Positions 55,749 through 64,000 of a stretch of 64,000 nt of DNA are shown in pieces (the stretch's first letter is position 1; every line of letters begins with the position of its first letter). The position numbers were made by a program, and so were the translations under genes. Where the stretch lies: assembly GCA_023935145.1 (NCBI GenBank), contig CM043702.1, positions 77,407,320-77,471,319 on the forward strand. The letters are read 5' to 3'. The stretch is from Bretschneidera sinensis (taxonomy: Eukaryota > Streptophyta > Magnoliopsida > Brassicales > Akaniaceae). The notes under the pieces were generated by a model that worked only from the letters and a program-made list of their open reading frames with translations, did not search any database and was not told the DNA's origin.

Positions 55749-56884
55749 GTGAGTGGGTAGCATGCAAAGAACAAGCTAGATGGCTTTCACAGAAATGACA
55801 TGCAAGAAATACATCCAGATTTTGGCATCAGCAATCAATATAAAGATTTGTCATGGACCATGAGATAATAATATTAAAAAAGAACCAACATTCTTTTAAG
55901 AAGCCACCATTAACCAAATGAAGTGATTTTGTAATTTACCGAAGCCACATGAACCCCTTTTCTTAGCTTAGCCAAAGATGATGATACTGATTAACAATGC
56001 ATTTTGGTCTAGCATTTGTGCATATAGAGCCCATCATAGTGAGCTGAAGAGAATTTTTATGGTGAAGAAAGATCATTCCGGGGCATGTTGCAAAAAGCTG
56101 TCAGTGGAAAGATTTACCCATGATCGGAATATCATTCCAAAATCAATTCAAACTATGAAGGGAGATCGAAAGTGGAAGGACGGTTGCAAATAAAACATGA
56201 ATGCAGAACATGACAAGCCAGGAAATCAAAAGTGGAAGGCTCATTAAAGAAAAAACAATTGCTAGCCCAATTGAAAACCCTTAAAAACAAGGAACTCCGA
56301 AAGCCAATCATCATGCCACCACAACTCCTAATGAGAGTATTCAAAAATCAATAATCATTGACTCATACAATTAGATTGTAAATACAGTACAACAATCATC
56401 AAAAGCAGGCACTCAAAACTGAATTTTCTTATACAATAATCACATTCGTATAAGTAACAAAAAGGAAAAAAAATACAATATTGGTACACGCTTAACTCCA
56501 AAGCTTGCATTGCACGCCAATGGCTAGAACAATCAAGCATGTTGAGATCAACTAAAAGAAATAAAAAATTTAAAGTGAAAATTTTAGAGAATGAGCAAAA
56601 TAGGGTATTAAATTGAGTTTAGAGAGAAGGAGTATGAGAAAAGAGTGATATCCTTGGCAACCTAAAGTTTGCTCTCCCTACCTGCCGTAAGAAGTGAAGT
56701 GTAAATGCCCTTGGTGTTGCCTTTGTCTTCTTTTTCTCTTTAACTAAACCGTGTTGTTTAAGTTAAATTTGGAGCAGAACTTGCAAGGAATTTTTTTTTT
56801 TGGGGGGGGGGGGAAGAGATTTAGGCAAGGGAAATTCGAAGAAATTTGATTTAAAAAAATAAATGAAAAGAAATTTAGATATTA
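55749..56884. other. Spacer with a T11G12 homopolymer junction
   Basis: No gene supported. At 56791-56813 eleven T are followed by twelve G. An AAAGTGGAAGG repeat near 56170 and 56230 gives short open frames of no recognisable family. Confidence 0.4.
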
Positions 56885-58133
56885 ATTATCAATAGTTAGT
56901 GACCAATATATTTATAGTGTCATCAAAAATTTCCCTCCATACATATGGGAAAATTTGGCTCCAAAAATATTAATGCTATTTTGTGACATTGTTGTATTGC
57001 ATCACCTAACATTCATCGGTCTTAAATTTCATATCGATTCTTGTAATGTCAAGGTGTGACAAAAATAATTTGTCACTAATTATTTAGTTATATATGACTT
57101 CAAAAATTGTCACCAAATACAAAATCTATTGTTGACGACATACTTTATCACTAATAATGTACCGAAGAATTAGAACATTCTATGTTGATTATTGGTGATG
57201 ATAACAACATGTCATCAAATATTATAGTCATCTGTGATACTAGTATGCTCATCACACAATAAAAAATCTTTTATGATTGAAATGGATTATCACTAATATA
57301 TTTAAAGTGTTACAAAAAAAATTCACACCACCTAATTTTATCGAGAAAATTTGGCTTCACACTTTAACTTTATTTTTGTGACATTATTACACTATCACAC
57401 AAAATTGAACATAATAAAAATTTGTGATGGTTTTTAAACTTCCACATGTTAGTGGTGACGAAAAGAGAGTGTCACCAATTATTTTACTCATGCATGACAC
57501 AAATATTGTGTGTCACAAAATATGAACTTTATTAGTGACAATCTATTTTCCTTACCAATAATGTAAAAATAAATTAATTTAACTTGCTTTGATTATTGGT
57601 GACAAAGCTAGACGTCATAAAAGATGCTAGTAATTTGTAACACTAGACAACACATCACGCACTAAAAATAAATTGGCGACATAAAGATATGTATTTAGTG
57701 ATGATGAAAAGAAAGTGTCACCAATTATTTTACTCATGCAAGGCACAAACATTATTCATCACAAAATATGAACTTCATTAGTGACAATCATTTTTTGGTT
57801 GCTAATAATGTATCAATAAATTAACTTAACCTGATTTGATTATTGGATATGAAATCTAGACGTCATAAAAGATGTTAGTAATCTATTATGCTAGAGATCG
57901 CGTCACACATTCAGAAAATTATTAAGCAATATAAAGGGATGTTAGTGTTTACGAAAAGATAGTGTTAGAAATCATTGTACTCATGCATGACACAAAAACT
58001 GTTCATCACAATATATGAATTTTATTATAAACTATTGGTGACAAAATCTAGATGTCATAAAAGATGTAAGTAATATGTGATGCTAGGCATCGCGTCACAC
58101 GTTTATAAAATCATTTAGTGACATAAACAAATT
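56885..58133. repeat. Degenerate tandem array (about 246 and 400 bp periods)
   Basis: GTCAC(C/T)AATTATTTTACTCATGC-type blocks fall near 57072, 57471, 57717 and 57963, i.e. 399, 246 and 246 bp apart. A GACCAATATATTTATAGTG block near 56893 returns near 57290. Short inverted words (GTGACA and TGTCAC) dominate. Such arrays are known from subterminal regions of CACTA transposons, but no CACTA terminus is seen. Confidence 0.65.
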
Positions 58134-58871
58134 GTGAGACTCAAGAACTTTCATACACACATGAGCATATCATATAAATATGCACTATATTACTTGCATA
58201 AGTAGTTTGTTTAAGGATGGATTGAATTATTATCGATAAAGATAAAATTATGACTTTTTGGATTTTGTGATGAATTTGAAGAGGCAAATGACCATGGTTT
58301 AATGTGAAAATTGGCCTCTAAACCTATAATTTTGGTAGATTATGAATTTGAAATTAGAATCATAGTTTGAAATCAAGAAGATTGAGTTTTTTTCTTTGGG
58401 CTTTGAATTGGACCTTGAATTAGGCTTGAATGATTTTGGTCTTAATGGGCTTAGCCCATTAGGGGCTGGCTTATGTGATGCTTGACATGTGCCAAGCACG
58501 ACGAGGCTTTCTACCTCTTTAGAGAGTAGCTTAGTGGAGCCCATGATCATATCAATATATATCTTCAAATAAATCATAAAAGAAAAGGAAGGGAGATAAA
58601 GGGGACAGAGAGGGAGAACGTGAGAGGTTTGAGTGTTGAATATTTTGATTGAAAAATTTAGAAAACATTCTATAAAATTCAGTTTGAAGAAGTTCTTTCG
58701 CAATTGTGGTAAGGTGTTTGTTTAACACTTTTACTGGCTACTTTTCTAGAGATTCTAAAATTTTAGGTTAAGGAAGGGTTTCTACCATGAAATATGTTTC
58801 TTTATGTTCTTTATGCTTTAATGAATGAATTATAATTTGAATTCTTGCCAAGAATACTTGCAATCATGCCT
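58134..58871 (+). repeat. Possible truncated plus-strand gypsy LTR
   Basis: It begins TGTGAGACTC at the array's edge and includes a purine-rich leader-like stretch near 58575-58625 (GAAAAGGAAGGGAG), as in Tekay-type LTRs. It runs into the AthA LTR. No partner or duplication is visible, so this is a weak call. Confidence 0.3.
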
Positions 58872-60083
58872 TGTTATAGTTTGAAATTGACTATGCCCAA
58901 AGTATAACACGGTAGTTGTAGCACAACTTCGGGGTGTCGATTCCACAGGGAAATAAGTTAACTACAAAAAAAGGTGTGAACCTTAACACAAACGATAAAA
59001 GATTAAATGAAAGAATCTGAGTTGTGAGAAAATTGTGTAAATAGATTGAAGAATCTGATGGATAGATATAATAAGGTTCCGGGAATCCTCCTTGGATTCC
59101 TTGCCTTATTCCAATTCTTGATTCAATTGTTTTTATCTCGACTGCAAGTTTCACATCCCAAACAGGCAATCGACAAATATTCAATTAAGCACAAGTAAAC
59201 CCGAATGTAATTGTTATGAAGTACTCTTTACTTTCAAGCACACATCACTTAACTTATAGATTATCAAGAAACAACAATATATCATAATGACAATACTGCA
59301 GTAATGGAAAAATCTATAAGAGAAATCTACCGGACTCAATCACACCTCAACAACATCACATAAGAAAAACATGACTGGACTTATATGGGGGAGAAAGATG
59401 CAATCACCGGATTAAGGGAAAATCTTCTAATTAAATTAAAGAATAAATCATAAAAATGTTTAATGATAATAATTCCAAACTACAACTGAATCCATAGAGG
59501 AAAATAAGAACAACTACACCTAGGGATTCATCCCTTTGCCTTGCTTGGAGATTAGTTGGCCATGGGGCTCATGCTTCCCTGAGTTGCCTCCGGCCTCTCA
59601 ATGATCTCCCCCTTGGTAGCAAAGCTTCGGTGATTCCTCAGCTTGCCCTCGAAAAGTTCTCTAGGTTCTTCTTAAAGGCCCTTTGGATCTGATCCCCGAT
59701 GATTCCCAAAGCTGAAGTGGAGTGAAGCTTTTATAGGGAAACTCTCGGAGTGCTATGTGTTTTCTATCTGATGTGGGATACTACCCGAGTGCGCTCGATC
59801 GCAGCTTGGTGCTGAAAAGTACTTCTAGTCGATGTGGGATGGTGCATATGCGCTCGATCGCGGGATGTTGTACTCGATCGCACTGCTTCTGCGCTCGATC
59901 GCAGTGCAGGCAGCAGCTCTTTGCTCTTTTAAGCCCAACAGCTCCCAAAGTGCTTCCTTTTATTTAAAAACCTACAAAACATAGAAAACCCAGAAAATAC
60001 ATAAAATAGAGTAAAATAACACAACTAAGGACCTAACAACTGTAAATTAAGGGGCTTAAATATGACTATTTAAGCACGTATCA
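58872..60083 (-). repeat. AthA 3' LTR
   Basis: On the minus strand it begins TGATACGTGCTTAAATAG right after the polypurine tract. A TATA box (CTATAAAAGC) lies at 59736-59727. The left end at 58872 is set by a TG and is provisional because the partner LTR is outside the window. Four TGCGCTCGATCGC-type palindromes lie upstream of the TATA. Confidence 0.75.
59790..59903 (-). promoter_or_regulatory. CTCGATCG palindrome cluster in AthA U3
   Basis: Units at 59791, 59850, 59870 and 59891, consensus GCGCTCGATCGCA, with spacings of 59, 20 and 21 bp. They lie 55-170 bp upstream of the TATA box on the minus strand. Confidence 0.75.
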
Positions 60084-60097
60084 CACCCCCCAACTTA
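60084..60097 (-). promoter_or_regulatory. AthA polypurine tract
   Basis: The minus strand reads TAAGTTGGGGGGTG, then TGATACG of the LTR. Confidence 0.85.
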
Positions 60098-61411
60098 CAT
60101 ATTGCTAGTCCCTTAGCAATACAAAACTAAAACTAAATGGAAAACAAAGAACATAAAGGTGAATCCATCATTCATGGTATCATAAAATTTAAGCATCACA
60201 CAAAACTATGATATCCAGTCATGAGCAAACTTAAAATGTAAACCCATCTTCGCAATGAATAGAAATTTTAAAATATAATTACTCACAAAAAAGCAGGCTA
60301 AGGCATCAGACATCTAACTCAATGTAAAGTGAATTAGCATAAAAAGATGAGACTTCTAAATAATTTCAAAGTGTAATGTTTCTATACCTCAAGATTCACA
60401 GAATTTCTCATCAGAATGAATAACGATGGCATAGTTTTATTTTCTTTTCTCTTTTATTATAAGGCTATGCTATGTTTAGTTCTCTTAAGCTTTCTAATTG
60501 ACCCATGTAGCGAGTGTTGAGTCAATGACTCCCAAACTAGATGGTTTTAGGGCATTAGGTGTAAAGACACCCCTAAGGACTTACTAACTCGGGTAAAAAA
60601 GGCTACGAAACTAAACTGACCTTAATGCTACCAAGCAAAATTCTCACCTTTTGACGTGAACGCTCACTATTTACTGAGGCAAGAGGTCCAGTTACTCAGT
60701 GAAATTTTTCTCAATGATCATTACGAATAAAATTCCCACCTTTTGACGAGAACACTCACTGCTTATTGAGGCAAGAGGTCCAGTTACTCAGTGGAAAGTT
60801 TATCAATGATCATCTTTAGCATTTTTTTTCTTTTTTTTATAATTTTTCTACTTTTGTATGCCCAAGTGTTCATCTAACGAGTCATCCAGTTTTAGTTAAG
60901 CCGTGGAAACATATACATTGATATTATATGTCATACCTCACACAGTTATGTGCTAATGTGCTCGTGTCAGATTAGATCAAATATGTGAATTCTCAAATGC
61001 CTAAAGTAAGTAACAAAATTTTAAAACTCTATCATCAAATCATGTGTTCAAGATTTTAAGCTCACCAATGACATCACATCACAGTATTGTTTACATCAAC
61101 CAAAATTTCAAAAACAACATGAATATACATTTATCTCCTCTTTTTAAAAAAAATTAAAAGAAAAAATACTGAAGTTGTGCCACTACACCCCCCAACTTAA
61201 TTGAAACATTGTCCTCAATGTTTAAGAATCAAATTTGAATGGGGAGTAACTAAAAGGGTAGAGTACACCTGATGAGTGATGTGGGTAGCCTGCTAAGTAC
61301 CAAAAATGATAACCTGAATTGACAAAATGAAACTAACCTACAAAAAAGAAAAAGAAAGAAGATACAAGAAAACAAAAATAAAGCAAAACAAATCATACAT
61401 GCGTTGTCTGG
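60098..61411 (-). other. AthA 3' non-coding region with a 92 bp direct repeat and second purine tract
   Basis: No envelope-like frame is recognisable. A segment with CACCTTTTGACG...GGCAAGAGGTCCAGTTACTC occurs twice, offset by 92 bp (about 60637-60820). The 14-mer of the polypurine tract recurs exactly at 61186-61199, 1102 bp upstream in element sense. Extra internal purine tracts are known in some plant gypsy elements. Confidence 0.75.
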
Positions 61412-62560
61412 TCAAGGTGAATAGACCGGATCCATTAGTGGAATGTCTTCCACCTCTGGATCTTTCCTATCAATTAAAATCTTAAGATGCTGACCATTTA
61501 CTTTAAAAGTTCGACCATCCCTAGTATCTTCTATTTCTACCACCCCATTTTCAAAAGCATTTTTTACTATAAAAGGGTCGGTCCACCTCGACCAAAGTTT
61601 GCCTGGGTGCTTATAGAGTCTAGAATCGTATAAGAACACCCGATCATTAGATCTAAATGTTTTCCTCAAAATATTTTTGTCATGGAATACTTTCATTTTA
61701 GCCTTATAGATTCCAGAGTTCTCATAAGCATCGTTTTTTAATTCCTCTAACTCGGTCAACTGATATTTCCTAAGCTTACTCGCCTCTCCTATGTCAAGGT
61801 TAAAAGACTTGATGGCCCAATAAGCCCGATGCTCGAGCTCTACAGGTAAGTGGCAAGGCTTTCCAAAAACAAGCCGATAAGGTGACATACCTAAGGGAGT
61901 TTTAAAGGCTGTACAGTAAGCCCAAAGCGCATCAACTAGTCTTAAAGACCAATCCTTGCGATCCGGGTTAACTGTTTTTTCTAAAATTTGTTTTATTTCC
62001 CTATTAGCAAGCTCTACTTGTCCACTAGTCTGAGGGTGGTAGGCAGTAGAAATTTTATGTAACACCCCATATTTTCTCATCAAAGCTTCAAAAGAACGGT
62101 TGCAAAAATGTGTACCTCGATCACTAATTATAGCACGTGGGGTACTAAATCGAGATAACACATTTTCTTTAAGAAATTTAATTACCGTTCTATTATCGTT
62201 GCTTTGACAAGCTGCTGCCTCTACCCATTTAGATACATAGTCTATTGCCATGATGATATATTGGTATCTGAAGGAAGGAGAAAAGGGTCCCATAAGATCA
62301 ATGGCCCAACAATCAAATATTTCAACCACTAAAATAGGGTTTAAAGGCATCATATTTCGGCGAGACACAACTCCTAACTTCTGACACTTCTAACATGAGC
62401 GACAATAGATGTTTGCATCTTTAAATAAGGAAGGCCAATAAAATCCACACTGTAAAATTTTTGCAACGGTTTTTTTCATTGAAAAGTGGCCTCCACACGC
62501 TTGGGAATGACAAAATTCCAAGACGTTAGCAATCTCTTCATTAGGGATACAACGTCTTAA
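61412..62560 (-). pseudogene. AthA integrase (one in-frame TAG)
   Basis: The zinc module HSQACGGHFSMKKT...CRSC (62560-62390) is followed by a TAG at about 62387 and then KCQKLG. The core is open from 62368: first Asp in WAIDLMGPF, second in [10 protein letters not shown], Glu in [15 protein letters not shown], giving a DDE triad of gypsy type. The C-terminus has the [11 protein letters not shown] (GPF-like) module and ends PVYSP-stop at 61412. The ATG at 62368 is internal, because pol is read as a polyprotein. Integrase inserts the cDNA. The single stop is the only visible fault. Confidence 0.9.
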
Positions 62561-63457
62561 AATTTGGTCAGGGTAGTACTTGAAAAGGTAGGGGTCATCC
62601 CAATAAAAATTATGTACCTCATGTAAGAATTTCATCTTGTCTTGAGCGCTCCAATCCATTGGTCTCTCACCTGCAGCCAAATAATTCATGATGTGAGCAA
62701 ACCATGCTAAGGAAGTAACGGAGAGTAAATACTCATCGGGAAAGTCATCTTTGATTGGCATGTCATCAGAGGTGTCCTCAAATGTGAGCTTTGAAAGATG
62801 GTCAGCCACTACATTCTCTACTCCTTTCTTGTCTTTGATGGTGATGTCAAATTCTTGTAGGAGTAGGATCCATCGTATTAGTCTTGCCTTAGCATCCTTC
62901 TTTGTAAGAAGGTACTTGAGGGTTGCATAATCTGTAAAAATAAGGATAAGAGAGCCAATTAAATAGGGATGAAATTTATATAAAGCAAATATTACAACTA
63001 GTAATTCTTTTTCAGTGGTGGAGTAGTTCATTTGAGCACTATTTAAAGTTTTACTAGCATAGTAAATGACAAAAGGTTTCCCCTCGCTTCGCTGTCCAAG
63101 AACAGCACCTACAGCATAGTCATTAGCATCACACATGATTTCAAAGGGTAAAGTCCAATCAGGTGACTGCATTATAGGTGCTGAAGTAAGCTTGCCAATC
63201 AGCATTTTAAAGACCTCTTGACAAGCTTGAGTCCATTCAAAGAGGGTGTCTTTAAATAGGAGGGCACATAGTGGCCTAGATATGTTCGAAAAATTTTGTG
63301 TGAACCTCCTATAAAAACCAGCATGACCAAGGAAAGATCTTACATCCTTTATTGTCTTAGGGATAGGTAATTTAGAGATTAATTCAATCTTAGATTGATC
63401 AACCTCTATTCCTTTAGAAGAGACAATATGCCCTAAAACAATACCAGATGGTACCAT
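62561..63457 (-). pseudogene. AthA RNase H and polymerase connection (open)
   Basis: Continuous with reverse transcriptase in one frame. GHIVSSKGIEVDQSKIELI and VRSFLGHAGFYRRF form the thumb/connection. RNase H shows FEIMCDANDYAVGAVLGQR (Asp), YYASKTLNSAQMNYSTTEKELLVVIFAL (Glu) and FTDYATLKYLLTKKDAK (Asp), then VENVVADHLSKL. All expected catalytic acids are visible. Function: removal of template RNA. The frame runs on into the integrase zinc module. Confidence 0.9.
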
Positions 63458-63463
63458 GAAATG

Positions 63464-64000
63464 TCATTTTTCCCAATTTAAAACCAATTCTTTTTCCTCA
63501 CAGTAAATCAACACTCTTTCAAAATTCATTAAGCATGCATCAAATGAAGATCCAAAAACAGTTAGGTCATCCATAAAAACTTCCATGCAATTTTCAACCA
63601 TGTCACTAAAAATACTCATCATGCAACGTTGAAAAGTGGCAGAGGCATTACAAAATCCAAATAGCATTCTATGAAAAGCATAGGTTCCAAAGGGATAAGT
63701 GAAAGTGGTTTTTTCTTGGTCTTCTAATGCAATTTCAATTTGATAATAACCATCTAGAAAACAGTAAAAGGGATGACCAGCTACACGCTCAAGAATTTGA
63801 TCAATAAAAAGGAGTAGAAAGTGGTCTTTCCGGGTGGTAGCATTTAATTTTCCATAATCAATGCACATACACCACCCGGTCAGAAGCTTGGTAGAGACTA
63901 ACTCTCCAAGGTCATTCTTTACCACAGTGACCCCGAATTTTGTAGGAACGACTTGCGTAGGGCTTACCCATTTACTATCAGCTATGGGATATATAATTCC
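63464..64000 (-). pseudogene. AthA reverse transcriptase (one TGA, small deletion)
   Basis: CIDYGKLNATTRKDHF, then FYCFLDGYYQIEIA, where relatives have GYSGYNQI, so about 9 bases appear lost near the first catalytic Asp. PFGTYAFHRMLFGFCNASATFQRCM follows. The polymerase box VFMDDLTVFG is intact. A TGA at 63461-63463 interrupts NWEK and HFMV; without it the frame continues for 2.5 kb through integrase. The upstream part is cut by the window end. Confidence 0.9.

Larger units (their letters stand above)
58872..64000 (-). mobile_element. AthA: Athila-type Ty3/gypsy element, 3' part
   Basis: Contains reverse transcriptase, RNase H, integrase, a 1.3 kb non-coding 3' region, a polypurine tract and the 3' LTR; the 5' half lies beyond 64000. 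Athila is supported by the reverse transcriptase and integrase sequence style, the long 3' spacer and the LTR block TGTCGATTCCACAGGG. It has the fewest lesions in this window. Confidence 0.85.

Noticed and set aside
56885..58133. CRISPR-like or regularly spaced array
   Set aside because: Units are long, diverged and without short identical repeats or unique spacers; plant nuclear context.
58299..58703. 134 codon minus-strand frame
   Set aside because: No recognisable domain, AT-rich composition, lies in a probable LTR-like fragment.
1..64000. tRNA or rRNA genes
   Set aside because: No cloverleaf with intact A and B boxes and no ribosomal blocks seen by eye; only primer-binding sites complementary to a tRNA 3' end were found.

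Overview
Nuclear DNA of a flowering plant, probably a eudicot. It is AT-rich and contains chromovirus (Tekay-type), Athila, SIRE, Tork and Ale retrotransposon lineages, a PIF/Harbinger-like element, a MITE, a U2 snRNA-derived scrap and a broken type I MADS-box gene. I found no intact host gene, tRNA, rRNA or CRISPR array. The window reads as pericentromere-like or intergenic DNA built from repeated insertions of mobile elements, all decayed to some degree. I use working labels: GypA and GypB (Tekay-type Ty3/gypsy), SIRE1w (SIRE/Maximus copia), TorkA and TorkB (Tork/Tnt1-like copia), AleA (Ale/Retrofit copia), CopC (copia) and AthA (Athila gypsy).

Stack 1 (about 1-31064) is a nested set. GypB keeps its minus-strand 5' LTR (28346-31064), primer-binding site and leader. 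A plus-strand LTR of the same broad family lies in or beside that leader and is split into 303-2734 and 26939-27255. GypA (minus, 2735-26938) sits inside that LTR. GypA's gag is itself split twice: by a 1.3 kb Harbinger-like element (8408-9709) and by SIRE1w (plus, 10042-26132). SIRE1w carries TorkA (minus, 16092-22210) inside its RNase H. Target duplications (gagat/gatat, tcgat/tggat), LTR pairs, primer-binding sites, polypurine tracts and resumption of the host reading frame on the far side support the inner layers.

Middle (31065-35794): a spacer with a 168 bp MITE, then a complete 3.2 kb solo Tekay-type LTR (32431-35626).

Stack 2 (35795-49798): AleA (minus, 0.2 kb LTRs, duplication ggtct/ggtcc) is split in gag by TorkB (plus, 42687-48630, duplication gaagg/aaagg). 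AleA also carries a head-to-tail triplication of a 1332 bp (444-codon) segment holding the whole integrase core.

Right part (49799-64000): a type I (AGL62-like) MADS-box pseudogene, CopC (a shrunken copia with a perfect 5 bp duplication), a 2 kb stretch containing a 31-32 nt U2 snRNA fragment between 13 bp duplications, a solo copia-type LTR, a degenerate tandem array (56885-58133), and the 3' part of AthA (minus), whose polymerase frame is the best preserved coding sequence here, with two nonsense codons over 2.5 kb.

The observations most worth a second look are the in-frame integrase triplication, the second promoter-like block inside SIRE1w that reuses the palindrome of its LTR, clusters of short CpG-centred palindromes just upstream of the TATA box in four unrelated LTR families, the exact U2 5'-end insertion, and the inverted LTR junction near 2735.
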